Positions 11,380 through 22,600 of a DNA stretch of 64,000 bases are shown piece after piece. The position numbers and the translations under genes are program-made. Location of the stretch: assembly GCF_000237925.1 (NCBI RefSeq), contig NW_017386058.1, positions 1-64,000 of the forward strand, in the 5' to 3' direction. Position 1 is the stretch's first letter. Each line of letters starts with the position of its first letter. The stretch is from Schistosoma mansoni (Eukaryota > Platyhelminthes > Trematoda > Strigeidida > Schistosomatidae). The notes beneath the pieces were generated by a model. The model did no database searches. It was not told where the DNA came from and worked only from the letters and a program-made list of their open reading frames with translations.

Positions 11380-12246
11380 ATGGTAGATAACGATAAGAAT
11401 AACATAAATATGATAGACTCCGAGATACAGGTTATCAGTTTCCGACCGGTTCCTTTCATCCCCCATGATCCAGAAGTCTGGTTCGCGGCACTGGAATCTC
11501 AATTTGAGATCCGCCGCATAACCAATCAAAGGCAGAAGTACGCCTACGCTTTGGAATCATTGCCCGGGGATCACCTAACCGTTGTCCGTGAGGTTGTCCT
11601 CAATCCGAACGTTCCAAACGTTTATGACCGTCTTAAGGATGCCATCCTTCGACATTTCCTCTCATCAAGAGAGGAAAGATTGAGGACACTTTTAGCACGT
11701 CACCCTATGGGTGATGCTAAGCCGAGCCACCACCTCACGCGCCTGCAATCTCTTGCAGGAAACATGACAGCTGACTCTGAGATAGTCAAGGAGTTGTGGT
11801 TCGAAGCCTTACCAGTCAGTATCCAGCCAACCCTTACGGCTCTGCTCGAGGACACCCCGCTCAACAAGGTGGCCCTCATAGCAGATAAGATTCTGGCACG
11901 AGTTAACACCAAAGGCGACCATTTTGTTGCTAGTTTTTCCCGTTCTAACGTTGATCTCGATGCTAGACGACCTCCGGCTCATGGGGATAGGGACAGATGT
12001 ATCCATACTCGTCTCAGTTTCCGAGACCGCGCAAATGTGCCAGCCCCCTACGTCCCCCGACCCAGGTCACAATCTCGAAAAGCCGTAACGACTCGCCCCA
12101 AGCGGGCATCTTCCAAGCCACGCCAGAAGGCGGTTTCGGAAGCGAGTCCAGGTTGGTGCTGGTTTCACCGTGCTTTCGGAGCCGGTGCCCGTCATTGTCG
12201 AGCTCCCTGCTCATACAAGGCGGGAAACTTCTCAGCCGGCGAGTAA
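11380..12246 (+). CDS. gag: Gag of the Gypsy element
   Basis: 288 codons from the first ATG after the leader. The middle part ([20 protein letters not shown]) is the capsid-type gag domain seen in Gypsy elements of flukes. Near residues 263-280 is the finger [18 protein letters not shown], spacing C-x2-H-x9-C-x3-C, the CHCC form known from CsRn1-like elements rather than the usual CCHC. The pol frame overlaps its 3' end in the -1 frame, so pol is expected to be made through the frameshift known in such families. Confidence 0.85.
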   Translation: MVDNDKNNINMIDSEIQVISFRPVPFIPHDPEVWFAALESQFEIRRITNQRQKYAYALESLPGDHLTVVREVVLNPNVPNVYDRLKDAILRHFLSSREERLRTLLARHPMGDAKPSHHLTRLQSLAGNMTADSEIVKELWFEALPVSIQPTLTALLEDTPLNKVALIADKILARVNTKGDHFVASFSRSNVDLDARRPPAHGDRDRCIHTRLSFRDRANVPAPYVPRPRSQSRKAVTTRPKRASSKPRQKAVSEASPGWCWFHRAFGAGARHCRAPCSYKAGNFSAGE

Positions 12247-15200
12247 ATGCGGCCGTACTCGCCGGCACTTCACCTCAGGTTGGCCGTTTATTTTACGTGC
12301 ACGATTATCGCACCAACGCTAGGTACCTTGTGGATACGGGTGCCCAAGTTTCTGTCGTACCTATCGGTAACAGTAAGTCTCAAGCCACTATGCTTCGACT
12401 ACGCGCTGCGAATGGCTCAGTCATTCCCACCTATGGTACACGACAACTTACGGTCAACCTGAGCAACCGACGACAGTATCTGTGGACGTTCATCATTGCC
12501 GATGTTCCCACAGCTATACTCGGTATCGATTTCCTACAGCACTATGAATTGCTAGTCGATTCACGTAGGCTGCAGCTAATTGATACTTCGTCGAACAGCA
12601 ACTTTATGGGCTCTAAAGCCCACACAAACGCGTACCGAATCACAGGTGTATTTCATTCGCGTGACGATTTATTCCACGTTTTATTTCAGAAATTCCCCAA
12701 ATTAACTAAACCTCTCGAGGAGACTCCATCGGTGACCAATCGTGTGGTACACCACATAGTCACCCGCGGACCACCAGTCACGGCAAGACCTCGCCGACTG
12801 GCACCGGACAAATTAGCTTTCGCTAAACGTGAGTTTGACAATTTACTAGCTACTGGTATTATTCGTCCTTCTCACAGTCCTTGGGCCTCACCTCTCCACA
12901 TGGTTCGAAAGAAGGATGGGGTTAGTTGGAGACCATGCGGAGACTACCGAGCGTTAAACACAGCTACACGTTTCGATAGCTATCCCATCCCCCACATACA
13001 TGACATCACGGCATCACGCAAGGGCACGACAATTTTTTCCAAGATCGATCTGATACGAGCATATCATCAGATCCCAGTCGCTCTTGAAGATATAGAGAAA
13101 ACTGCCATCACGACTCCTTTCGGTTTATTTGAGTTCCTACGAATGCCATTTGGATTACGGAATGCTGCTCAAACTTTCCAAAGGTTTATCGATAGCATTG
13201 TACGAGACCTAGATTTTGTTCACGTCTATATTGATGACCTGCTAATCGCATCATCAAACGTAGATGAACATTATCAACACCTGACGCTACTATTCCAGCG
13301 CCTTTCGGATAATGGAATAATAGTCAACCCCGATAAGTGTGAACTCGGGAAGAAGGAAATGAAATTCTTAGGTCATGTTATTAAGCATGAGGGTATTCTA
13401 CCTTGTGAGGATAAAGTACGTACTATAATGGAGTACACTGTACCGTCCACACTCAAGGAACTGAAGGCATTTCTCGGTTTGGTCAACTTCTACCGACGCT
13501 TCATTTCGCACGCGGCAGAACAGTTACGACCGTTAACCGATTTACTTCGCGGTAATCCACGCAAACTGGAATGGAACGACGCCGCACGTACTGTATTTTC
13601 AGATATCAAAACGGCCCTAGCTCAAGCCACACTTCTCGTGCATCCTGACCCATCAGCCACGCTTAGTATAGCGGTTGATGCATCGGATTTCGCCATAGGA
13701 GCCGTTATGCAACAGAATATCTCCGGTAGTTGGCAGCCCCTCGAATTTTTCTCACGACGCCTCACTCTCACGGAGACGAGATATATCGCTTTTGGTCGCG
13801 AACTGCTAGCAGCCTACTGCGCCATCAAACATTTCCGGCACGCTGTAGAAGGTCGTAAGTTCATCTTATTCACCGACCATAAGCCCTTAACGTATGCTCT
13901 GCATACCAAGTCTGACCGCTACTCACCACGAGAGTGCAGACATTTGGACTATATCTCCCAGTTCACGACAGACCTTCGTCACGTCAAAGGCGAGTCGAAC
14001 TGTGTTGCTGATGCTTTATCACGTATCCAACTTAATGCAGTTACTTTGCCAATGCTTGACCTACCTGCTATAGCCGCCGCCCAAGCAAACGATACTTCAT
14101 GCACGGAAGCACAACAGTCTACGTCCCTTCAATGCCGGGAAGTACCCCTAGCTACTAGCTCTGGTACTATCCTATGCAATACTTCCACGGGCCTCCCTCG
14201 ACCCATCGTACCCTCCGCTTATCGCCGTCTCGTCTTTGATGCCCTTCATGGTCTATCTCATCCTGGTATCGCAGCCACCCTACGCCTCATAGCTGCACGA
14301 TACGTCTGGCCGTCAATGAATAAAGATGTCCGTATGTGGGTAAAACAATGTTTACAATGTCAACGATCAAAAGTGCACAGGCACGTAGCTGCCCCTATTG
14401 GCACTTTCGCTACGCCTGATGCTCGCTTCGATCAAGTTCACATAGACATTGTAGGACCATTACCACCATCGCACGGGTATGATCACATACTCACATGCAT
14501 TGATCGTTTCACAAGATGGCCCGAAGCTATTCCCATCACGTCTATTACGGCGGAGACAGTTGCTCACCGCTTCGTAGAACGATGGATAGCTATGTACGGT
14601 TGTCCCTCGACTGTCACGACTGACCGAGGACAACAATTTGAGTCCGCATTATTCTCCTCACTAACACGGCTGCTTGGTACGGAACGCATACGCACTACCG
14701 CCTACCATCCAGCATCAAACGGTTTAGTTGAACGGTTTCATCGCCAACTTAAAAGTGCTCTTCGAGCACACGAAAACAACAATTGGTACGAAACCCTTCC
14801 GCTCGTCCTCCTGGGAATCAGAACGAGTCTAAAGGCAGATATTCAATGTTCCGCCGCTGAACTTGTTTACGGCACGACATTGCGTCTGCCTGAGGAATTT
14901 TTCACACCACGGAGCAGCACTAAGTTCGGCGAATCAGACTACGTCCAACGACTGTCTGCATTCATGCGAACACTGACTCCGGTGTCAACTCGTATACAAC
15001 ATCGACAGGTCGCTCTCCCTCGAGAGTTATCTACCTGTTCACATGTTTTCATACGAGTAGATTCGGTACGCAAACCTCTACAACAGCCTTACGAAGGACC
15101 TTTTCACGTGATTTCCCGTCACGAAAAGACCTTCAAGGTTGATCGACGTGGCCGCATCGAAACAGTCAGCATTGATCGTCTCAAGCCAGCACACGTCGAT

Positions 15201-15497
15201 GACAGTGCCATACCTGATAAGCCGAGACCCAATGTTAGACCCATCAGAGCTTCTAGCGGGATTTCTACATCTACTTCGGATCCCACGCTAGATGCACCTG
15301 AGACCTCATTCTCACGTCCCAGTCAACAGCACGTGTCATCTGCCCCGTCTACGGACGAGACTTCCGTCTCACGTCCAGACCTGCAGACCACACCGCCCTT
15401 GACTGCGGATGAGATTGCAGGCTCACGAGGTTCGAACGAGACTACCGTCTCACGTTCTGGTCGCCGAGTACGCTTACCCGTACGCTTTCTCGACTAA
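11997..15497 (+). CDS. pol: Pol of the Gypsy element (PR-RT-RH-INT)
   Basis: The frame is open from before 11997 to 15497 (1166 codons); the first 80 or so codons overlap gag, so the true polyprotein starts within the overlap rather than at a plain ATG. In order: aspartic protease ([11 protein letters not shown], about 12332-12364), reverse transcriptase ([14 protein letters not shown] and the catalytic YIDDLLIAS, about 13222-13250), RNase H ([12 protein letters not shown], about 13675), integrase zinc domain (H-x3-H ... CLQCQRSK, about 14248-14375) and integrase core ([10 protein letters not shown], then [10 protein letters not shown], with a later Glu at LVERFHRQ). The last 120 residues are Ser/Thr-rich. 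Nothing typical of an envelope gene follows. Confidence 0.9.
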   Translation: MYPYSSQFPRPRKCASPLRPPTQVTISKSRNDSPQAGIFQATPEGGFGSESRLVLVSPCFRSRCPSLSSSLLIQGGKLLSRRVNAAVLAGTSPQVGRLFYVHDYRTNARYLVDTGAQVSVVPIGNSKSQATMLRLRAANGSVIPTYGTRQLTVNLSNRRQYLWTFIIADVPTAILGIDFLQHYELLVDSRRLQLIDTSSNSNFMGSKAHTNAYRITGVFHSRDDLFHVLFQKFPKLTKPLEETPSVTNRVVHHIVTRGPPVTARPRRLAPDKLAFAKREFDNLLATGIIRPSHSPWASPLHMVRKKDGVSWRPCGDYRALNTATRFDSYPIPHIHDITASRKGTTIFSKIDLIRAYHQIPVALEDIEKTAITTPFGLFEFLRMPFGLRNAAQTFQRFIDSIVRDLDFVHVYIDDLLIASSNVDEHYQHLTLLFQRLSDNGIIVNPDKCELGKKEMKFLGHVIKHEGILPCEDKVRTIMEYTVPSTLKELKAFLGLVNFYRRFISHAAEQLRPLTDLLRGNPRKLEWNDAARTVFSDIKTALAQATLLVHPDPSATLSIAVDASDFAIGAVMQQNISGSWQPLEFFSRRLTLTETRYIAFGRELLAAYCAIKHFRHAVEGRKFILFTDHKPLTYALHTKSDRYSPRECRHLDYISQFTTDLRHVKGESNCVADALSRIQLNAVTLPMLDLPAIAAAQANDTSCTEAQQSTSLQCREVPLATSSGTILCNTSTGLPRPIVPSAYRRLVFDALHGLSHPGIAATLRLIAARYVWPSMNKDVRMWVKQCLQCQRSKVHRHVAAPIGTFATPDARFDQVHIDIVGPLPPSHGYDHILTCIDRFTRWPEAIPITSITAETVAHRFVERWIAMYGCPSTVTTDRGQQFESALFSSLTRLLGTERIRTTAYHPASNGLVERFHRQLKSALRAHENNNWYETLPLVLLGIRTSLKADIQCSAAELVYGTTLRLPEEFFTPRSSTKFGESDYVQRLSAFMRTLTPVSTRIQHRQVALPRELSTCSHVFIRVDSVRKPLQQPYEGPFHVISRHEKTFKVDRRGRIETVSIDRLKPAHVDDSAIPDKPRPNVRPIRASSGISTSTSDPTLDAPETSFSRPSQQHVSSAPSTDETSVSRPDLQTTPPLTADEIAGSRGSNETTVSRSGRRVRLPVRFLD

Positions 15498-16067
15498 CCT
15501 CATAACCAACTACGGATACAGTATAGGAATCTACCCCTATACTACAAGAAAGCTACACTTTTCTCTTTTTCTATCATTTTTTTTTGTGTTTACTCCGAGC
15601 CTACGCCTTCGACCATCGCTGTTCCGGTATCGTCGACTTCAGTAAATTTTGGCGAAAGCTGACCTGATCACCCACGCTCTAGTCAACGCACTCAGTCGAC
15701 CTCTCTGGCTCCAAATACGTATGGTATACATTTGGTCCCGAACATGGTTATTCTGGTCGCATCTGGTTCCTTGGCTCAATCTGGTTTCGTCCTACGTCTG
15801 CAGCGTTTCTGGTCCGGACCTCTACGAACGCAACCTTCAGATTCTGGATACAAACCACTCTGGTGTAGCATGCTAATCCAAGCAATCAATACGGCACGTT
15901 CCTTCTGGTACCGTTCTACGTCAAAGACTTTTGGTGGCAACTCGAGGATCAACGATCACTCCCTGTTCTGCCAACGTTTTCGTCCTACAATTGCACGTTT
16001 CGCGATCAGTCCCACGAATGAAACCGCTACGTATCGAAAGTGTAAATCCTTTCTAGCGGGGGGCTCC
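15498..16067 (+). other. Gypsy 3' untranslated region with polypurine tract
   Basis: About 570 bases between pol and the 3' LTR without a convincing frame. The purine-rich stretch GCGGGGGGCTCC directly before the 3' LTR (about 16056-16067) is the likely plus-strand primer. Confidence 0.6.
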
Positions 16068-16424
16068 TGTAGTGATCGGCCAGTTTCGATAAGAACACGA
16101 TTGGAATAATAGAAACAATTATTATTATTGTAACCAATTGTACCAGAGATTGTTTTACTGTATTTGTTTAACTGTATCCGTTTCACTTCTTGTTCCATAT
16201 ACCGCCTTGTTTGGTTCGAACTTGCTCACGCACTGCCTGTTCGCCTGTACTCTTTGGCACGTCTCGGTATTATTTCGATACCACGAGATCGCCAATAAAT
16301 ACAATTGATCTGGACTAATAAAGCCTTCTGATTTACGGGCTATCAAGGGAACCAAGTCGTTTTTGGACGCGTAATCGAATAGTAGTGGTGATCATAGTCC
16401 GTCCACGACTCGACATCCACTACA
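16068..16424 (+). repeat. 3' LTR of the Gypsy element
   Basis: 357 bp, same length and ends as the 5' LTR, about 96-97 per cent identical by eye. Confidence 0.9.
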
Positions 16425-18812
16425 CACTCACTGCATACCTGCAAATAAACCAGAGATAACATTTGTGCAACTATATACCATCACCATCACATATAATATC
16501 AGTTAATGTTATTGTGATTACTTTATTATAGCATTTGAGCATCGAAGTCATTGGACACAGTCAAGACTGGTATGTGTTGCAAATCACCGCCGGTGCTTCC
16601 GTGTGTTACCCTGGTATTTGTGTATTTGTGTAAATCATCAGAAGTGGGAACAGGGTTATATGTATTCACAGCTGTGGTAAGTGCAAATGAGTGGCCCATT
16701 ACAAACACTAAACCCAGTTACTGACTCATATTATTTGGGAAAAGGGTGTTACTGTGTAATTATCAGCTTCACCTGCTAGAGAAAGCCTTGTTCAGGTATA
16801 TTCTGTTTATCTTGTGCCTATTTTTGTGTATTTACTACCACATATTTACTGTGTATGTGCGGCTTTTCTATGTTGCCATACGAAAATTATCGCTTATTGT
16901 CTCATTCTGTCATATTTTAACTGAAGTCCATCAGTAATCTATTCTCCGATCAAGCGAGAATATTCTACCAGGACATCAGCACTACGCTCTTCAAGGCAAT
17001 CGCCTCAAAATTCCACATCAAAATGCAAAATTTCAGGCATCTACAACTTTTATCATTTGGTATAGTGCCCATTAAGGGTGCTCTCTCAGCTGAAATGACC
17101 ATGGTCCCATCTGTTGATAGCTCCAAGAGGAGACTTGATCAACACGTATTCACTCATGGATTATCATAGCCCACTTGACTAGCTGTGCTTGACGCATGTC
17201 TCGTAACTAACCTACAGTCTCCATTATCAAATATTAGTATGTATTTCTTATATCGATTATTATCACCTCCGCTTCCCCTTTTATTCTTACAATTTTGTCT
17301 TCTCACACTGTCGGTATCACCACTTAATCACCTTAGTTATTTTGTTCTTGAAATGAACATCTCTCAGCTTTCGAATTTCCTGTACGTTGTTTACACATTC
17401 CGACCAATCAACCCTATGTCTAGTGATTCGATAGCTGATATCCAGAAACCCCACTGCCCTGACGACACAAACACACAAGTAACTGCAAAACACACTAGAT
17501 ATAACTCAATCGACTGCCTGAACTACCGACTACTGGACATTACTAAATTCCTGCAAATGTGCCGAAACCACAATAAACAAGCGTAAAGAAATTAATCAGT
17601 TCATGTAAGGTCGTTACGAATAAATAATTGTATTGTATATTGAAAGCGGCTTTTCAAAGTATTACGCTTTCGTTAAATCTGGGGCACCTGTTATTATATG
17701 CTCAGGATTATATTTCAATTGATATTTTAGCCCAATAAACATGTAAAATATAAAGTATACGTTATTTTATTGTGAATATGAAGAGTAGAACGAAGTACGC
17801 TAAAACAGTAAGATCATAACTTATAGACAACCTTTTGAGCGACAATAAAATGACTTTTAAAAATTCACCTTGTTAGGGTCAAAAAGGGATTATAGATCAG
17901 TGCAAGAAATTAGGATTGAAAGTCAAACTGGCATCAGTGGAAATGTTCAAATCTTAATCAACTATATGGATTAATGCGATTCGCGTTAAAGTCCAAGAAA
18001 TATCATCTTTAAGTTCATTGGTCTGTCCATGAACTGTAGTCTCGCCAGAAAAACGTCTAAATTCTGGGGCTCTCAAAAAGTCATCGCAACATACGTGCAG
18101 AAGTTGACTGCGTACTTGGATACGACAGTTACATGTCGTTTATGACCTAGTAAGCTACTCAGCTCAATGAAATTACGTCTCCACGGCTGGTTCTCACTGA
18201 TGCAAAATGCATTCACTGCTTTATTCGTTAGTCTAATTACTTCGTTGTGAGTGCCCATAATCGATATGCGAACAAAATTTAATTGCAATTGATCCTAGTT
18301 GTTTTTAAAGGCTGTGATGAAGTGAAATGATGTATCAATTATATTTCCCTGACCTAATGACTCAGCGTGATTTAAGTACCCTGCTTATTATCATGGACGG
18401 TTTCACAATACTTCTGTTGAAGCTCGCGTGCTTAATAAGTGTACTAGTATGACATAAAACTCTCAATGACGCTTTTTTAAAGTCAGTCCCATATGGCTGA
18501 CTAACATTAGATTTGATGATCTGTCTTCTTCTTTGTATCGCATTGTTACTGGCGTAGAACGCCTTCAGGAGTACTGACAGAGAGGCTTTTTATTCGTAAC
18601 CACTTTTAGCTTGCTCATCGCACTACAGATATTCTTATATTGCTCAGATGAGAGAACGCGTGTTCTTGATAGTCAATCATATTAAGATGTTACTGAAGTA
18701 AAGTTGATGTGTATGTGTGAGCAGGACTTACTGTATTCACTTTTTGTCGACAAATATGGTAGTTTAGTAGCTTTTCAATTATACATATCTTCAACTGAAA
18801 ATCACTGGTACT
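16425..18812. other. Unrecognised DNA, partly repeat-like
   Basis: The GC-richer stretch 16950-17640 holds an open frame of 133 codons (17185-17586, plus) whose C-terminal part reads NYRLLDITKFLQMCRNHNKQ, followed by AATAAATAATTG near 17620. I do not recognise it. It may be a repeat or retroposed piece; no splice signals point to a host gene. The rest is AT-rich DNA in which I see nothing. Confidence 0.35.
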
Positions 18813-19320
18813 TTTATTTATTTAAACACATAAATATTGGTACAAACGGGCACCAGATATACATGCGCCACACAAATCTCATTTGATTTGCGTGAGGGCT
18901 GTGATACTACCCGGCTGCCCAAACCGAAGCAGGTGGTTTTCTTAGGGGGACACCTGGAGCCTTCGACCTAAAGATCTTATCCACAAGGCAGTGGAGCATC
19001 GTAAGTAGATGTAGTCCCATGGTAGCCGGTGACAAATGATTGATTCATACGCCATTTGTTCCCTCAGGATAATGGAGCTCATGTGCACCATTGGTTTGGA
19101 ATCAAAGTTTCCCGAATCTCCTAGGTGGACTTACCGTGTCCATTAACCCTGTTAAAGCGCCGGACATTCGCTTTTCGTCCTCTCAATTTCGTAAACAACA
19201 GTGATGCCACGAGAAGACAGTGAGTAGGACTTCCCTGGCAGAGGCTATATACGCGTGGCCATGTGAACATTTCGAGAGGGAGAGCAGACTCTCCACACTA
19301 TCGGCCGTACCAGGACATCA
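18813..19320 (-). repeat. SINE-like retroposon, copy 2 (tail-sharing family)
   Basis: Minus-strand copy with the tail at the low-coordinate end (TTTATTTATTTAAACACATA) and the 5' end near 19320 (GGCCGTACCAGGACAT as read on plus). It sits about 340 bases upstream of the INTS11 start codon, so it may lie within the promoter region of that gene. Confidence 0.75.
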
Positions 19321-19568
19321 GTAGTAAAATGAAAACACACAGCAATCATCCGTTTCGGGTTTATAAGACAACAGAACAAGCATGAAACAAGTTAAAAAAT
19401 TTTCTTCGTGAATTCGGACGAAATCAAATACCATATTCACGTTCATTATGGCTCATCCCATATAATGTTTATATGGCGTTAAAACAGGTGTTTCAAGTTT
19501 TTCAGTGTTTTTTTTTACTTTAAGAGCTCTATTGTGTCGGCCGTTTAACCAAGTTCTATTTCTTCCTA

Positions 19569-19660
19569 GTATTGTTACTTTTAAACATCTGAGAACATTT
19601 ATCTATTCCAATTAGTTCTTGGCCAGACGTCAATGACCAACAAAGAATTACAGTAAAATC
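19569..19660 (+). promoter_or_regulatory. Candidate 5' leader of INTS11 with splice-acceptor-like site
   Basis: A pyrimidine-rich stretch ending in AG (TTCTATTTCTTCCTAG, ending 19569) lies about 90 bases before the start codon, and a second AG follows at 19651-19652. Flukes add a spliced leader to some mRNAs, so either could be a trans-splice acceptor or the end of a 5' UTR intron. Nothing in the sequence decides between these. Confidence 0.25.
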
Positions 19661-22600
19661 ATGAGTTCTATTCGGGTCATTCCTTTGGGTAAATTTGTTG
19701 TGAGATGATTTACATTACTCGTTTCGTTTAACAGGTGCTGGGCAAGATGTTGGTAGGAGTTGCATTCTTGTCACTCTGGGTGGCAAAAATATTATGTTCG
19801 ATTGCGGAATGCACATGGGCTATAACGATGACGTAAGTTTTCGTCGTTGTAATCATCTGTCATTAAATCCTTTAAGAGAAAATTTCCTGACTTCACTTAC
19901 ATTACCGACAAAGGGGGTCTCAATGAGTACCTGGATTGTGTAATTATTAGGTATGTTTAGTTAATTAACATTTTCGTATTTCTATCGGTAGTCATTTCCA
20001 TCTCGACCACTGTGGAGCTCTTCCTTATATGACCGAAGTAATAGGCTACGATGGTCCAATCTATATGACTCATCCTACCAAGGCAATTTGCCCGATACTT
20101 TTGGTGGGTACTTTCTATATTTTATCCTTATATTTGCAGGAAGATTATCGTAAAATCAATGTTGAGAGGAGAGGAGATCAAAACTTTTTCACTTCTGATA
20201 TGATATATCGGTGTATGACGAAAGTTAGGTGTGTGTACATACATCAAACAGTCAAAGTAACTGCATTAACTTTTAATTTTGAGTTTTGTAAAAGGTAGAT
20301 GATGAGCTCGAAATACAGGCATTTTATGCTGGCCACGTTCTGGGAGCAGCAATGTTTCTTGTACGCGTAGGAACAAATTCTGTCTTGTATACCGTAGGTT
20401 GCTTTCTAAAGATATCACTAGGATTTTTTAGGGCGATTACAACATGACACCCGATAGACATCTTGGTGCAGCTTGGGTTTCTCGTTGTCGTCCAGATCTT
20501 CTCATTACGGAAAGCACTTACGCAACGACAATACGAGATTCAAAACGTACAAGAGAACGGGAATTTTTGGAAAAGATACATGCTCGCGTTGAGGCTGGCG
20601 GTAAAGTAATTGTTTCATTATTTGCAACATCGATAGGTCTTGATCCCTGTCTTTGCCTTAGGTCGAGCTCAAGAACTTTGTATATTGCTTGAAACATATT
20701 GGGAAAGAATGAATATTTCCGTCCCAATTTACTTCTCCATGGGAATGGCTGAAAAAGTATTTTCAAGAAAATTAAGCAGCCTAATTACCATTTATTTAGG
20801 CTAATGAGTATTACAAGTTGTTTATCTCGTGGACTAATCAAAAAATCAAGGAGACATTTGTAAAACGAAATATGTTTGACTTCAAACATATAAAGGTAGG
20901 TACATTTTATATAACTCTCCACTTAAGCACGTTTTAAAAGAATTTACAAGTTTAAAGGCATCACATCTTTTCACTAAATATCTCTTCCAGACAAATCCAA
21001 CCAACCAATTTTCCTGTTACTTTCAAAAAATCACTAACCACCACACGTGACTCATTGTTTTGTCTTTATTTTATAAGTTCCTAAAAGTCATCGCTTAACT
21101 ATTATGGCCCCACCTATTGAGCGCTGTGTAAAGTTAGTGTATGAGCAAGAAAGATACGTTAGTTGTGCATGTATTATTACCACTGAGGTGGTCAAAACAT
21201 CTATTCATCCACTTACTGTTATTCTAAGATTCGTTGTGATAATTTCATCTTGGTATGGTAACCTAAACCGATGGACATATGTACCAGTTTCTACGTTGCA
21301 TATGACATTGACTCATTCACTCTCCACCTTAACCATATACTGTTTGCTAAAATATAGTCTAAAAAATGTCATTGATAACCATATCAAGTACCAGCCGATG
21401 AACTCAATAGCGTCGAGTTATATTATTTATGATTAAAGTTCTAGGGGGATTAAGAATTAATTATAATACAATTTGGTGGACATAATAATGACATGGACTC
21501 ATTTACTCTGTATATTCCCTCAAAGGTCGAACATTGTGTTGCTTCTTGTTCACTCGTTAGCATGTGATTCTCATCTAATGTTATTCAAGTGAACTAAATA
21601 AAATTAACTCTCTTTTTGTCGGCTTTGACAGCAATTAGTCCGTTTCAAACGCAAGTTTTAAGACAAAAAGTAAAGGCATAGCACATCCACTATATTTCTC
21701 AGCTCCAAAGCCATATGTGATATCTCACACTATTGGACTACATGATCTTTAGGATTGTACCAAACAAACCATAATATATCAGCAAGGGCCAATGTATTGA
21801 CAATTAGAGTAGCTATATGGTATACTTCTGTTGCTGTGTATGTTGGCGTTGTAAAACAATTTGATTTCCTAATAATTTTCGGTTCGGCACTCCCACAATA
21901 TGGAGACTACTATTAGAATAACCACTAACTTACGGGTGATGTCTCTGGTACCACTTGCTTTCCGCATTATTTGGTAGTGACCAACCATGCAACCCCAAAT
22001 CCATGTTTCATCCTATTCAAGACTCTTTTTTTGGATGTACTTGTACTTAAATCCTATACCAATCTTACTTTAAATATCAGTATTATCCACTAAACAATAA
22101 TTGCCTCTTGTTCAACGAGTATAAATTATGATTAGAGCTTAACATTTGTTATTGTTGACTGATAGGACCGAAATAGTTGTGGATTGTTGACATATCAGAC
22201 TATGACTGTCGGAAGGAAACTCTATTACAAAATTATTATTTAACTTAGATTTCCTTTTAAGATAAATTTCTACCAGATATCAACAGATTATAGTTAGTAT
22301 AATAAGACTTTTAACATGAATCAGTTAATTTAAGTTGGTTTGATTTCTCTGATTCATTTCAGTAGATAATTCACTTTTCCGTCCCTATCTCATTATGTCA
22401 TTGAGCTCTCTCGTTCCTTCGTTTAGGATTATTGTTACTATTTGAACACATAAATATTGATACAAAGGGGCACCGAATACATGTGCGCCACACAAGTCAC
22501 TTGATTTGTTTAGGGAATTGGTATAAGTAGCATTAGTCTAGTTGACTTCTAAACTGTTTTTTTTACTAATTTTTTCAAAAAAAATTAACATTTTTATCCG

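Larger units (their letters stand above)
10815..16424 (+). mobile_element. Gypsy LTR retrotransposon, CsRn1-like, whole-looking
   Basis: Two 357-bp direct repeats (10815-11171 and 16068-16424), each starting TGTAGTGA and ending CCACTACA, enclose a primer-binding site, a gag frame and a pol frame in the order protease, reverse transcriptase, RNase H, integrase. This order is the Gypsy (Ty3) order. The gag finger is of C-x2-H-x9-C-x3-C form and the primer site starts TGGTGA; both are traits of the CsRn1 clade found in flukes. The LTRs differ at about 12 of 357 positions by eye (about 3.4 per cent), so the insertion is fairly young, perhaps a few million years at usual rates. It looks whole, with no break obvious by eye. 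No matching 4-bp flanking duplication is visible. Confidence 0.92.

Noticed and set aside
20029-20298. 89-codon frame taken as one exon
   Set aside because: It reads through the 36-nt intron 20104-20139 and past the donor at 20257; the INTS11 alignment shows separate exons.
21104-21436. 110-codon frame in INTS11 intron 9
   Set aside because: Starts by chance, hydrophobic low-information sequence, no splice signals, and INTS11 skips it in phase.
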